Shown here: positions 15,988 through 25,023 of the stretch, in pieces | How positions within the stretch are numbered: the stretch's first letter is position 1 | Layout: every line of letters begins with the position of its first letter | Source: an uncultured Verrucomicrobiota bacterium | GTDB lineage: Bacteria > Verrucomicrobiota > Verrucomicrobiia > Verrucomicrobiales > Akkermansiaceae | Length of the DNA stretch: 37,411 nt | Direction of reading: 5' to 3' | NCBI GenBank assembly: GCA_937867415.1 | Contig: CALMKO010000314.1 | Span: 1-37,411, forward strand | Program-made: the position numbers and the translations under genes | Notes under the pieces: model-generated | Told to the model about the DNA's origin: nothing | The model's database searches: none | Seen by the model: only the letters and a program-made list of their open reading frames with translations

Positions 15988-18900
15988 GTGATCTCTCATC
16001 AGTCCTCAGATCCTGTTCATCATCCGTTGCGAGCCGTTTGGCTGTTCCTTGTCCTGCTCGCTTCCCTGATTGTGGCTCCTTTGGCGAGAGCGCAGGATTT
16101 TACTTTTTTTGTTTCGAACGGAGAGGCGACGATCACCTCTTACATCGGGACCTCACCGACGTTGAACATCCCGACGGTTATCAGTTCCTTTCCGGTTCGG
16201 GCGGTTGCGGACTATGCCTTCCAGTATAACTCGACCATCACCTCGGTGGTGATTCCAAATGGAGTCACCACCATCGGGGAGGGGGCTTTTCAGGGGTGCA
16301 GCGGCCTGACCACCATGAGCTTCCCGAACAGCATCGCCTCCATGGGGAACGATGCCTGTCGCGATTGTAGCGCGCTTGCGACCGTCACCATCGGGACGGG
16401 GCTTGCTTCGCTCGGAAGCAACGTGTTTGCAGGATGCTCGCTCTTGAGTTCCATCACCGTAGCAGTCGCCAATTTGTTCTACAGCAGCGAGGGCGGCGTC
16501 TTGTTTGACGAAGCGAGGACGCAGCTCATCCACTATCCTGCCAGGAAATCCGGGCCCTATGTGGTCCCTGCTACGGTGACGGGTATTGCCTCTTTCGCCT
16601 TTCAGGGAGCGGTCAATGCGTTCACGAGCGTGACTCTTCCTGCCGGCTTGACCAGCATCGGAGCCTATGCGTTTTCCGGTTGCACGCTGCTTACCAGCAT
16701 CACCATTCCTAACAGTGTGGTGCTGGTGGATCTTTTGGCATTCGGCGAATGCACGGGCATCACGAGCATCCATATCGGTTCCGGGGCTACCGATATTCGC
16801 ACCAGAGCCTTTTCCGGGTGTAGTAACCTGGTGGCGATCACGGTAGATCCGCTCAATCCCTCATACAGCAGTGTGGATGGTGTGTTTTTCGATAAATTCC
16901 AAACCCGATTGATTCAGTATCCCGCGAAAAAAGCCGGCCGCTATGTGGTGCCGACCGGTGTGGTGGTGCTGGAGCCATATGCCTTTGACTTCGCCACCAG
17001 CCTGACAAGCCTGAGCCTTCCTACGAGCGTGACCACCATCGGCGACTCTTGCTTTTCCCGTTGCAGTGCGCTGACGAGCATAGTCATTCCGGAAAGCGTC
17101 ACTCGGATCCTGGAATATACCTTCGAAGATTGCGCCAGGCTCACCAGTGTGACGGTCGGGAATGCGGTGACGGAAATCGGGAGTTTTGCTTTTTCCGGAT
17201 GTATCCGGCTCACAGGAGCCACCTTTGGCACAGGCCTGGCCAGTATTGGGGAAAATGCATTCAGCGGCTGCGGTCTTTTGGTAAGGGCGAGATTTTTCGG
17301 AAGTGCTCCAAGCATCGGCACGAGTGCCTTCTCGCCCGTTGGTGCCGGATTTACGGTTACCTATTCGGCGGGAGCCTCCGGTTTCACCAGCCCCACATGG
17401 AATGGTTTCGCGAGTGTCGCGAGCTCGACTTCTCCCCCTGAAATAGCGGTGGAACAACCGGCTACGAACACCCTGACTTCGGGAGTATCCGAGGTGGTTT
17501 TCGCGCCGGTGCTGGTCAATACGACCACCGTGAATACGTTCACCATCAGAAATTCAGGGGCAGATGTCCTTCGTGATATCGTGGCCACCCAGGACGGCCC
17601 CCATGCGGCGGAGTTCACGGTGAGCGCCGTCCCAGCCTTGTTGAACGGCGGGGCAAGCACCACCTTCACCGTCACATGCAGGCCTGCTGCCCAAGGGCTT
17701 CGCAAGGCGGTGCTTCATCTCTCAAGCAATGACTTCGATGAGAACCCGTTTGTGATCCATCTATCCGGATTTGGCAACGGACCCGCCATCGCGGTCGAGC
17801 AATTGCCCGCGAATACGCCACTTGCGGATGCCGCAAGCACGGTCGCATTCGGTGAGGTGCCACTCGTGACTCCTCAGGGAATCACCTTTACGATTCGGAA
17901 TCCCGGCACGGCGAGTTTGGCCAGCCTTCTCATCACCAAAAGCGGCACGCACAATGCGGAGTTCACGGTAGGCCCTCTGGGGGCTACCACGGTGGCCCCC
18001 GGTGGCAGCACCACCTTTACCGTGTCTTTCAGTCCCACCGCTATAGGCCTAAGAACCGCTGCGATCTCAATCGCGAGCAATGTGGTGGGTAGCATGAATC
18101 CTTTCACCTTCAACCTCACGGGGGTGGGAATCGCCCCGGAAATCGCGGCCGAGCTGGAAAACGGAACCAACCTCGTCGACAACGCCGCGGCGGTTTCCCA
18201 CGGGTCCACCCTCGTCGGGACCCAGATTTTGAGGAGTTACCTCATCCGTAACACCGGCGGCGCGAATCTCACGGGCCTCGCCATTACCAAGGCTGGCACC
18301 CACATGAATGATTTTGTGGTGACTCTGAGTCCGGTGGCTCCGGTTGCGCCGGGGAACTTTACCATGCTGACCGTTGCTTTCAATCCATCCGCAACGGGAG
18401 TCAGAACGGCAGTGATCCAGATCGCGAACAATGATACGGACGAAAATCCGTTTGACATCAATCTGTCAGGAACAGGCACGGCTCCTGACATTTCGGTGGA
18501 GCAGGTCACGGTCCTCGCCGATGCGGTATCGACGGTGGCTTACGGATCCTCAAACATCGGGACTGGTGTTGCCAGAGTTTTCACGGTCCGCAATCCAGGT
18601 AGCGCCAACCTTTTCAATCTGGCGCTGACCATCGACGGCACCCATGCCGCTGATTTCACCGTTACCGCGGCTCCGGTGAGCCCGGTTCTGCCCGCCGGGT
18701 TCACCACCTTCAGCGTGACCTTCAATCCCTCCGCCTCGGGAGCGCGCACCGCCACTTTGAGGATCGCCAGCAATGTGACCGGCACGAAAAATCCTTTTGA
18801 TATTGCACTCTCAGGGACCGGGCTTTTTCCTGAGATATCCGTGGAACAACCGGCAACCGTATTGCTCACTGATGACGTTTCCATCAGTAATTTCACTTCG

Positions 18901-20226
18901 ACCGTGGTCAATGCGACGACCGTCAACACCTTCACGATCCGTAATCTGGGGACCTCGGCGTTGACTGGCATCAGTATCACCAAGGACGGTGCCCATGCGG
19001 CGGACTTTACCGTCAGTGCGGTCGCGGCGAGTGTGGCGGTCGGAGTCAGCACCACCTTTACCGTCACCTTCCGACCTTCCGCGGTCGGGCTACGCACAGC
19101 AGCGATCCGCATCGCAAGCAACGACCTCAACGAAAACCCTTTCGATGTTCAGCTCGCAGGAACGGGGATCATCCCCGACATCGCCGTGGAACTGATGCCG
19201 AACAACGCTCCGTTGGTCGATGGTGTCAGCACCGTTCCGTTCGATATCGTCCCGATCAATACCACCAAGATCCTCTCATTCACGATTCGAAATTCCGGCA
19301 GTTCGAGTCTCACCAGCCTCGCGATCACCAAGACGGGAACGAACAACGCCGAGTTCACTGTGGGAGTTTTGGGTGCCACCACCCTGGCACCGGGGGCGAC
19401 CACCACGTTTACCATTTCCTTCAGGCCAACCGTCGTCGGTGCGCGGACCGCCGCCATTGCGATCGCAAGCAATGTCACGGGTGCGAAAAATCCGTTCAAC
19501 ATCAACCTCAACGGTGGGCTCTCCAGCCAAGCCGGCCTCGCTGCCTTGGCGCTCAGTCAAGGGACGCTAACACCCGCGTTTTCCACGACCATCGATCAGT
19601 ATTCAGCCAGCGTTGACAGCACGATTTCATCGCTAAGCGTGATTCCAACGGTCCTACAGGCCGGAGCCGTGGTGAGAGTGAATGGCGCGACGGTCGCCTC
19701 GGGGATATCAAGTTCGCCGATCCCGCTGGTGCTCGGGGCCAACCCGATCAGCGTGGTGGTCACCGCACCGGATGGGGTGACCACCCGCACTTATTCCGTC
19801 GAGGTCGGGAAAAACGACCCTTATGGAAGTTGGGCGCTGTCTGAGATGCTCACTACCGCCAATTCAGGCAGGTTGGATGATCCCGACCAAGACGGTATCC
19901 CCAACCTTCACGAGTATGCCTTCGGTACCGGACCGTTGGTCGGCGCGCCAGGCCCGCTCGCGCTCAACGGGGGGGCGATCAGCCGCCGGGGCACTCCTTG
20001 GGTTGAAAGTTCCGGGGCTGCGGTTAACCAGGCGGTTTTCATACGCCGTGCGGATTATCTAGCAGCCGGACTTGTCTATACCCCGCAGTTCTCCAGCGAT
20101 ATGATTCTGTGGACCGATTCGGCGGAGATTCCCACGGTGCGTGCCGATGACGGCTTGGTGCAGGCTGTCTCCGTGCCGTTTCCTGCCGACAGGCCGTTTT
20201 TCCGAGTCGCCGTTAGATTGCCTTGA
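15988..20226 (+). CDS. Giant secreted protein: BspA-type LRRs, six ASH repeats, cadherin-like domain
   Basis: The protein has about 1412 residues. A signal peptide (WLFLVLLASLIVAPLARAQD) is clear, so export is expected. Next come many BspA/LRR_5 leucine-rich repeats (about 16160-17340; units such as SVTTIGDSCFSRCSALTSIV). Six ASPM-SPD2-Hydin-like domains of about 115 residues follow (17438-19515), each opening like PEIAVEQ. Then there is a cadherin-like beta-sandwich (ALALSQGTLTPAFSTTIDQY) and a C-terminal region with DDPDQDGIPNLHEYAFG, common in verrucomicrobial exported proteins. The role is probably adhesion or surface binding. The start is uncertain: the frame is open from GTG 15850, which overlaps the previous stop. 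I chose GTG 15988 for its sensible signal peptide and the promoter-like site; TTG 16027 is equally possible. Confidence 0.82.
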   Translation: MISHQSSDPVHHPLRAVWLFLVLLASLIVAPLARAQDFTFFVSNGEATITSYIGTSPTLNIPTVISSFPVRAVADYAFQYNSTITSVVIPNGVTTIGEGAFQGCSGLTTMSFPNSIASMGNDACRDCSALATVTIGTGLASLGSNVFAGCSLLSSITVAVANLFYSSEGGVLFDEARTQLIHYPARKSGPYVVPATVTGIASFAFQGAVNAFTSVTLPAGLTSIGAYAFSGCTLLTSITIPNSVVLVDLLAFGECTGITSIHIGSGATDIRTRAFSGCSNLVAITVDPLNPSYSSVDGVFFDKFQTRLIQYPAKKAGRYVVPTGVVVLEPYAFDFATSLTSLSLPTSVTTIGDSCFSRCSALTSIVIPESVTRILEYTFEDCARLTSVTVGNAVTEIGSFAFSGCIRLTGATFGTGLASIGENAFSGCGLLVRARFFGSAPSIGTSAFSPVGAGFTVTYSAGASGFTSPTWNGFASVASSTSPPEIAVEQPATNTLTSGVSEVVFAPVLVNTTTVNTFTIRNSGADVLRDIVATQDGPHAAEFTVSAVPALLNGGASTTFTVTCRPAAQGLRKAVLHLSSNDFDENPFVIHLSGFGNGPAIAVEQLPANTPLADAASTVAFGEVPLVTPQGITFTIRNPGTASLASLLITKSGTHNAEFTVGPLGATTVAPGGSTTFTVSFSPTAIGLRTAAISIASNVVGSMNPFTFNLTGVGIAPEIAAELENGTNLVDNAAAVSHGSTLVGTQILRSYLIRNTGGANLTGLAITKAGTHMNDFVVTLSPVAPVAPGNFTMLTVAFNPSATGVRTAVIQIANNDTDENPFDINLSGTGTAPDISVEQVTVLADAVSTVAYGSSNIGTGVARVFTVRNPGSANLFNLALTIDGTHAADFTVTAAPVSPVLPAGFTTFSVTFNPSASGARTATLRIASNVTGTKNPFDIALSGTGLFPEISVEQPATVLLTDDVSISNFTSTVVNATTVNTFTIRNLGTSALTGISITKDGAHAADFTVSAVAASVAVGVSTTFTVTFRPSAVGLRTAAIRIASNDLNENPFDVQLAGTGIIPDIAVELMPNNAPLVDGVSTVPFDIVPINTTKILSFTIRNSGSSSLTSLAITKTGTNNAEFTVGVLGATTLAPGATTTFTISFRPTVVGARTAAIAIASNVTGAKNPFNINLNGGLSSQAGLAALALSQGTLTPAFSTTIDQYSASVDSTISSLSVIPTVLQAGAVVRVNGATVASGISSSPIPLVLGANPISVVVTAPDGVTTRTYSVEVGKNDPYGSWALSEMLTTANSGRLDDPDQDGIPNLHEYAFGTGPLVGAPGPLALNGGAISRRGTPWVESSGAAVNQAVFIRRADYLAAGLVYTPQFSSDMILWTDSAEIPTVRADDGLVQAVSVPFPADRPFFRVAVRLP
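17438..19515 (+). repeat. Six tandem ~345-bp in-frame repeats encoding ASH domains
   Basis: Units begin near 17438, 17782, 18136, 18484, 18830 and 19174, each encoding P-x-I-(A/S)-V/A-E-Q/L and ending near FxxxLSGxG. Unit lengths are 341-354 bp, a multiple-of-three array. Shared wording such as TFTVTFRP and IASN(V/D) marks each domain. The array probably expanded by duplication. Confidence 0.85.
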
Positions 20227-20261
20227 AATTTCTACAACCCTGATACCAAGCTTCGCAACGG

Positions 20262-21884
20262 ATGAGTGATGACCCGAATGAGTTTAATGAAAAGCGCCGC
20301 TTGAAACTCGAGCGGCTGGAGCTCGCGCTCCGGGCATCCAACGAGGGAATCTGGGATTGGAATCCTCACGAAGAGAAAATCTTTTATTCCCGGCGCATTC
20401 TTGAGTTTCTTGAATGTGGAAGCGACTACGCACCCAACTTGTTCATCCCCCCTTTCGAGCATGTCTTTGCGGGCGATCAGCAGGCTTTCTCAGCGGCAGT
20501 GAGCCAGGCGGTTCAGGAAGGCGGGCCGGAAACTCTCGCCATCGACGCAAGGATCCTCACGGGCGGGCGCAATTGGCGCTGGCTTAGAATCCGCGGCACC
20601 GTCGTGAGAAACCGCAGCGGTCAAGCGGTCCGTATCGCCGGTTCGATGATCGATATCAGCCGTCGCAAGGCGGCGGAGGTCCAGATCGAAGAAGAAAGGT
20701 TTCTGCTTCGCCAGCTCATCGACCATGTTCCCTTGAAAATTTATTTCAAGGATCTCGAATCTCGGTTCACGATGGCAAATCAGGACATTGCCGAACACCT
20801 TGGCTGTGCGAATGAAAGCGGGCTCATCGGCAAGCACGATAAGGATTTTTTCAGTGATGAACATTGGAAAAGCGCCGAGGCGGACGAACAACGAATCATT
20901 CGAACCGGCGAACCGGTGATCGATCTCCTGGAACGTGAAACGAGGTATCATGGCAGCCAAAGCTGGGTGATCACCTCCAAATTTCCCTTGCGGGATCGTC
21001 ACGGAAACATCAAGGGCACCTTCGGCGTTTCCAGTGATGTCACCAAGCTGGTCAATGCCCAGCAGGAGGCCGTCGATCTCGCCTTGCAGCTCCAAAAGAA
21101 AAACCAAGCTTATGAGGAGGAGCTCATGCTCGCTCGGGAAATCCAGCAGGCCCTGGCAGGCGAAGGTTTCCCCACGGTCAGCACGAATCGGAACTACCAG
21201 CTCAATTTCCTGGCAAGGTATATCCCCATTTCCGGCCTTGCTGGAGATTTCTTCGAGGTGCTCAAGATCAATGACGATTGCTACGGCTTGCTGATCTGTG
21301 ATGTCATGGGCCACGGCGTCCGCTCGGCCCTGGTGGTAGCGATGCTGCGTGGATTGCTGGAAAAGCAACGATTCCATGCCTTGGATCCGGGACTGTTCCT
21401 GCATGGACTCAACGATGGATTGGCGGCGATTCTCGAGCGTGCCGGGACCACCATGTTTGCGACGGCATTTTTCGGGATCATCGATCTGGCGAATGGAAAT
21501 TTCAGATACTCAAGCGCGGGCCACCCGGGGCCGATCGTCGCCGGCCCTGCAGGAGTGTGGCAGATTGCAAACGATCGCTCGCAAAAAGGTCCGGGTCTGG
21601 GGCTCTTCGGCGGAGCCTACTACCCGAACAATCAGATTCCATTGTCTGAAATCAACCGGTTGCTCTTGTTCACGGATGGTGTGCTCGAGGCTGAAAACAA
21701 AAATGGCGAACCCTTTTTTGAAAACCGGCTGATGGAAATCATCGCCAGCCACGCGGCGGAGCCGATGGATCGGATGTTGGATGGAGTCTTGGCAAGTGTT
21801 CTTGCTTTTTCCGAGGGCAACCACTTCGACGACGATGTGTGCCTGCTGGGTGTGGATCTAACGTGTGGATCCCAGGCCCCGTGA
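20262..21884 (+). CDS. PAS-PAS-SpoIIE/RsbU-type PP2C serine phosphatase
   Basis: The protein has 540 residues and no membrane segments. The first PAS domain (about 18-135) includes LRASNEGIWDWNP and WRWLRIRGTVV. The second (about 148-265) includes LIDHVPLKIYFKDLESRF. A coiled-coil linker (about 262-300) leads to a PP2C/SpoIIE domain (about 310-535). Metal-binding acidic residues are visible: Asp329 (LAGDFFEV), Asp347 (ICDVMGHGV), FTDGVLEAE and the final DDDVCLLGV. Such proteins sense a signal through PAS and dephosphorylate anti-sigma-factor antagonists. It begins 35 nt after the giant secreted protein, so the two may be co-transcribed. No anti-sigma or STAS partner is in the window. Confidence 0.9.
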   Translation: MSDDPNEFNEKRRLKLERLELALRASNEGIWDWNPHEEKIFYSRRILEFLECGSDYAPNLFIPPFEHVFAGDQQAFSAAVSQAVQEGGPETLAIDARILTGGRNWRWLRIRGTVVRNRSGQAVRIAGSMIDISRRKAAEVQIEEERFLLRQLIDHVPLKIYFKDLESRFTMANQDIAEHLGCANESGLIGKHDKDFFSDEHWKSAEADEQRIIRTGEPVIDLLERETRYHGSQSWVITSKFPLRDRHGNIKGTFGVSSDVTKLVNAQQEAVDLALQLQKKNQAYEEELMLAREIQQALAGEGFPTVSTNRNYQLNFLARYIPISGLAGDFFEVLKINDDCYGLLICDVMGHGVRSALVVAMLRGLLEKQRFHALDPGLFLHGLNDGLAAILERAGTTMFATAFFGIIDLANGNFRYSSAGHPGPIVAGPAGVWQIANDRSQKGPGLGLFGGAYYPNNQIPLSEINRLLLFTDGVLEAENKNGEPFFENRLMEIIASHAAEPMDRMLDGVLASVLAFSEGNHFDDDVCLLGVDLTCGSQAP

Positions 21885-21965
21885 TGCGAAGGGGAAAGCG
21901 CTGAGCGATCCGGCCCTGCGGCACTGACAAGTCATCCCATCAAATTCCCCGTGCGGGCAAGGGGT

Positions 21966-22460
21966 TTACAGGGATCCCCCCCGGGCGGCGAGGGCATTGA
22001 AAACCGGGTCGGGCACGTAGCGGCGGACGGTTTCTTCCCAGCCGGCAGGGCCTGTCAGGCTCTTGATCATGCTCGATGAAAGTTCGGCGATGTCGCGCGG
22101 TGGCATCAGAAAAACCGTGGTGATCTCAGGTGCCATATCGGCATTGATGTGGCGCATGACCCGCTCGTACTCGTAGTCGTTGGGTGAGCGAATACCGCGC
22201 AGGATGTATCTGGCATCTTTCCTTTTGGCGTAATCGACGAGGTAGCGATTGTTGAAGTGTGAGATCCTCAGTCGTTCGTTTTCACCCGTGCACTCCTTGA
22301 GCAGTTCAAGTCGTCTTTCCACGGTAAACGAGTAGCTTTTTGCCGGATTGTTGCCGATCGCGACAATCAAGCGATCAAACATTTCGAGCCCCCGTTCGAT
22401 CATCCAGAGGTGACCATTTGTCGGAGGGTCAAAAGAGCCTGCATAAACCGCGGTGCGCAT
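21966..22460 (-). CDS. coaD: Phosphopantetheine adenylyltransferase
   Basis: The protein has 164 residues, as usual for CoaD. It catalyses the adenylylation of 4'-phosphopantetheine, the penultimate step of coenzyme A synthesis. The nucleotidyltransferase motif is [18 protein letters not shown] with His17 (T/H-x-G-H), followed by [13 protein letters not shown]. The substrate-binding LSSSMIKSL corresponds to the usual ISSTxVK motif. It is convergent with the phosphatase gene, 81 nt apart, and no strong terminator was seen between them. Confidence 0.95.
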   Translation of the reverse strand: MRTAVYAGSFDPPTNGHLWMIERGLEMFDRLIVAIGNNPAKSYSFTVERRLELLKECTGENERLRISHFNNRYLVDYAKRKDARYILRGIRSPNDYEYERVMRHINADMAPEITTVFLMPPRDIAELSSSMIKSLTGPAGWEETVRRYVPDPVFNALAARGGSL

Positions 22461-22529
22461 TAGGGGATTCTAAAGTGGAAACCGAGATTCCGAAACTCTA
22501 AAATGAGTTGAAAAAACCGCATCCGGATT

Positions 22530-22558
22530 TTGACTTCACCCGTAAACCTGTTTAGACA
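22530..22558 (+). promoter_or_regulatory. Putative tRNA-Arg promoter
   Basis: TTGACT (22530-22535) and TAGACA (22553-22558) are separated by 17 nt and lie 10 nt upstream of the mature tRNA. This is a reasonable sigma-70 match for a single tRNA gene. Confidence 0.5.
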
Positions 22559-22568
22559 CCTCTCGCAC

Positions 22569-22645
22569 GCGCTCGTAGCTCAGTTGGATAGAGCATCCGC
22601 CTTCTAAGCGGACGGTCACTGGTTCGAATCCAGTCGAGCGCGCCA
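22569..22645 (+). tRNA. tRNA-Arg (anticodon UCU)
   Basis: A complete cloverleaf of 77 nt including encoded CCA. The acceptor stem GCGCTCG pairs with CGAGCGC. The D arm is GCTC...GAGC, and the anticodon stem TCCGC/GCGGA encloses loop CTTCTAA with anticodon TCT (reads AGA). The T arm is ACTGG-TTCGAAT-CCAGT. Its last 19 nt are part of a 40-bp sequence repeated downstream. Confidence 0.97.
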
Positions 22646-22740
22646 AGCGCTTCCCTTACAACAGCCCGGAGGGTGCAAGCTGGCTGGACCGATGGCGGTC
22701 AATCCAGTCGAGCGCGCCAAGCGCTTCCCTTACAACAGCC
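22627..22740 (+). repeat. Perfect 40-bp direct repeat of the tRNA-Arg 3' end (att-like)
   Basis: Bases 22627-22666 are identical to 22701-22740, 74 nt apart start to start. Each copy begins AATCCAGTCGAGCGCGCCA, which is the end of the tRNA including CCA, and continues for 21 nt of 3' flank to ACAGCC. Between the copies lie 34 nt. Duplicated tRNA ends of this length are the classic trace of site-specific integration. No integrase or element lies between the copies. Confidence 0.85.
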
Positions 22741-22813
22741 TGTCAAATTTTCTCAAGCTGGACGGTTCGCTGACATCTTGTAAGGATCATCCGCAATCAG
22801 ACGTATCGACCCG

Positions 22814-23761
22814 ATGAATTTTTCGCATTTGTTTGCAATCGCTTCTCTTGGCTGTGCGCTCTCGGCCATGGTTTCAGGAGAGGTGCCATGGACTGCTATC
22901 GCGGGCGACGGCCGGGTTGAAGCCGCTCTGCAAGGTAAATCGTTGCTCGCGTGGCAACTCGAGCCATTGAGGGATCCCAAGGGCGGGGCTAAGTTCGCAG
23001 GCAGCGCGTTTCTTCATCCGTTGCGCACTCCCTCAGGTTTCGAATGGACGCAGATTCAGCCAGACGACCATAAGCACCATTTCGGGGTTTGGTGGCCCTG
23101 GAAATTCGTGGAAGTGAACGGTAAGACCTACAATTGCTGGGAGATCCAGGAAGGGCAGGGGGCGCATGTCGCCAAAAGCGCGAAACCGCTTGAATCGAAA
23201 TCCGGCGCTTTGGCTTGGGAGTTCGTCAATGAATTGGTGATCAAGCCCCCGGGCGCTGAACCCAAGGCCGTGATCCATGAACAGTCCACGGTTTCCATTT
23301 TTCAGGAAAAGGATGCCTGCGTTCTCGATGTGGCGATTCACCAACAAGCGGTGGATGTTCCGGTGAAGATTTTGAATTATCGATACAGCGGTTTTTCATG
23401 GCGAGGCACTGCTGCTTGGAACAAGGGTAACAGCACCCTTCTCACCAGCGGAGGTAAAGGTCGCCAGGATGCCAATGGCACGGAGTGCCGCTGGGTGCTT
23501 GTCAGCGGCACCAGCCCGGCGGGCATGGCGACGGTTCTCATCATGAGTGATGCTGCCACGCCCGAGAAACTCAGGGTCTGGGACGCATCAGCCCACAACG
23601 GCGCGCCTTTCATCAATTTCAATCCCGTCCAGGATCAAGCGCTTCCCTTGGATGATGCGCACCCGGCCGTTTCCAAGCGAAAATACCGGATCATCGCCGC
23701 TGACCATCTGATCGGTGCTGATGAGGCGGAGGCGGCATGGAAGAGCTGGACCGGGCGCTGA
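22814..23761 (+). CDS. DUF6807 (PmoA-like fold) secreted protein
   Basis: The 315-residue protein has an N-terminal signal peptide (LFAIASLGCALSAMVSGE), so it is probably periplasmic. The family marker PDDHKHHFGVWWPWKFV (about 83-99) matches the DH-x-HH-x-G-W block of DUF6807, a family first named after methane oxygenase but found mostly in carbohydrate-related loci of Verrucomicrobiota, Planctomycetota and Bacteroidota. Later blocks include NYRYSGFSWRGTAAW. The enzymatic role is unknown. It converges on uxuA with 23 nt between stops and may act in the same sugar-acid pathway. Confidence 0.8.
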   Translation: MNFSHLFAIASLGCALSAMVSGEVPWTAIAGDGRVEAALQGKSLLAWQLEPLRDPKGGAKFAGSAFLHPLRTPSGFEWTQIQPDDHKHHFGVWWPWKFVEVNGKTYNCWEIQEGQGAHVAKSAKPLESKSGALAWEFVNELVIKPPGAEPKAVIHEQSTVSIFQEKDACVLDVAIHQQAVDVPVKILNYRYSGFSWRGTAAWNKGNSTLLTSGGKGRQDANGTECRWVLVSGTSPAGMATVLIMSDAATPEKLRVWDASAHNGAPFINFNPVQDQALPLDDAHPAVSKRKYRIIAADHLIGADEAEAAWKSWTGR

Positions 23762-23784
23762 AACTTTGTTGGAGCGTGCGCGAT

Positions 23785-25005
23785 TCAGCGGATCCCCGAG
23801 CCACGGCTGTGGCGGATGCCGTGCATGACTCCGCGGAGCTCCGCCAGTCCCCGCAGACGGCCGATGATTGAATACCCCGGCGTGAGCGGGACGTAGTGGG
23901 TGAGGTCATGCATCATCACATGCCCATGGTCGGGCCGCAGGGGAAGTTGCCAGTCCGGGCGGCCCTCGGCGCGGCGGCGGTCTTGCTCGGAAAGTAGAAT
24001 ACCTAACAATTCCGGCATGTCCACATTGCCGTCGAGGTGGTCTGCCTCGCAAAACGAGCCATCGCTCGTGTGCCGGGTCGCACGGAGGTGCACGGCATGA
24101 ATCCGCGGTGCAAAGCGCCCGACCATGGCGGGCAGGTCGTTGTCGAGTCTCGCCCCGAAGGATCCGGAACAAAAGCAAAGCCCGTTCGCCGGGGAGTCGA
24201 CCAAGGCAAGAATGGCTGCGGCATCCGCCTCGGTGCTGACGATCCGCGGCAGTCCTAAAACGGAAAATGGGGGATCATCCGGGTGGACTGCGAGGCGCAC
24301 TCCGCACTCTTCTGCGGTGGGAATGACCGCTTCAAGAAAGCGGGCGAAGTTCTCCGTCAGTTCCACGCGACCGATGCCCTGAAAGCGGGCCAGGCGTTCA
24401 CGAATATCATCCAAGGTGAGTCCCCACTTCACCCCGGGAAAAACGTCCACGATATCGCGGATGAAGGCGTCACGTCCGGCTTGGGGAAGCGCACGCCACC
24501 AGTGCTCGGCTGCCTCGACCTGCTCCGGCGGGAAATCCTCTTCCGCTCCGGGGCGCTTGAGCGCATGGATCTCAAACGCGGCGAATTTGACCGGATTGTA
24601 GAGCAGGGACTCGGTGCCGTCCGGCATGACGTGGCGCATGTCCGTGCGAACCCAATCCAACACCGGCATGAAGTTGTAAATCACGTTGGCCACTCCTTCC
24701 GCCGCCAGATTCCGCAGGCTGTTGTTATAATTTGAAAACAACGTTTTCAAATCACCCCGGCCCGTCTTGATGTCCTCGTGCACCGGCACGGACTCCACCG
24801 TGGACCAGCGTAATCCGGCAGCTTCGATCTCCTCGCGGTGCTTGCGGATTTCCTCCCTCGGCCAAGCCTCGCCGTAAGGAATGTGATGCAGGGAGCTGAA
24901 GACACCCGCCGCTCCGGAGTGGCGGATGTAGGAAAGAGGAACCGGATCCTCCGGTCCGAACCAGCGGAGGCATTCTTCTAACAGCGGTGTCTTGGCGGCA
25001 CTCAT
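23785..25005 (-). CDS. uxuA: Mannonate dehydratase
   Basis: This 406-residue TIM-barrel enzyme converts D-mannonate to 2-keto-3-deoxygluconate in glucuronate breakdown. UxuA blocks are clear: WFGPEDPVPLSYIRHSGA near the N-terminus, GVFSSLHHIPYGEAW, VHPDDPPFSVLGLPRIVST, LCFCSGSFGARLDNDLP, and the C-terminal LRPDHGHVMMHDL. Several His, Cys and Asp residues there are expected to bind the metal. Length agrees with E. coli UxuA (about 394). It lies 18 nt downstream of an SDR dehydrogenase, which probably supplies mannonate, so the two form an operon. Confidence 0.95.
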   Translation of the reverse strand: MSAAKTPLLEECLRWFGPEDPVPLSYIRHSGAAGVFSSLHHIPYGEAWPREEIRKHREEIEAAGLRWSTVESVPVHEDIKTGRGDLKTLFSNYNNSLRNLAAEGVANVIYNFMPVLDWVRTDMRHVMPDGTESLLYNPVKFAAFEIHALKRPGAEEDFPPEQVEAAEHWWRALPQAGRDAFIRDIVDVFPGVKWGLTLDDIRERLARFQGIGRVELTENFARFLEAVIPTAEECGVRLAVHPDDPPFSVLGLPRIVSTEADAAAILALVDSPANGLCFCSGSFGARLDNDLPAMVGRFAPRIHAVHLRATRHTSDGSFCEADHLDGNVDMPELLGILLSEQDRRRAEGRPDWQLPLRPDHGHVMMHDLTHYVPLTPGYSIIGRLRGLAELRGVMHGIRHSRGSGIR

Positions 25006-25023
25006 CAGCGTGAAGAGGGGCGA

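Noticed and set aside
17438-19515. Tandem ~345-bp repeats as a possible mobile or CRISPR-like array
   Set aside because: They are in-frame protein-domain repeats of one gene with diverged sequence, not short identical repeats with spacers.
16153-19560. Long antisense and out-of-frame open frames within the LRR/ASH gene
   Set aside because: They are by-products of the GC-rich, repetitive coding sequence; the plus-strand frame has a signal peptide and recognisable domains throughout.
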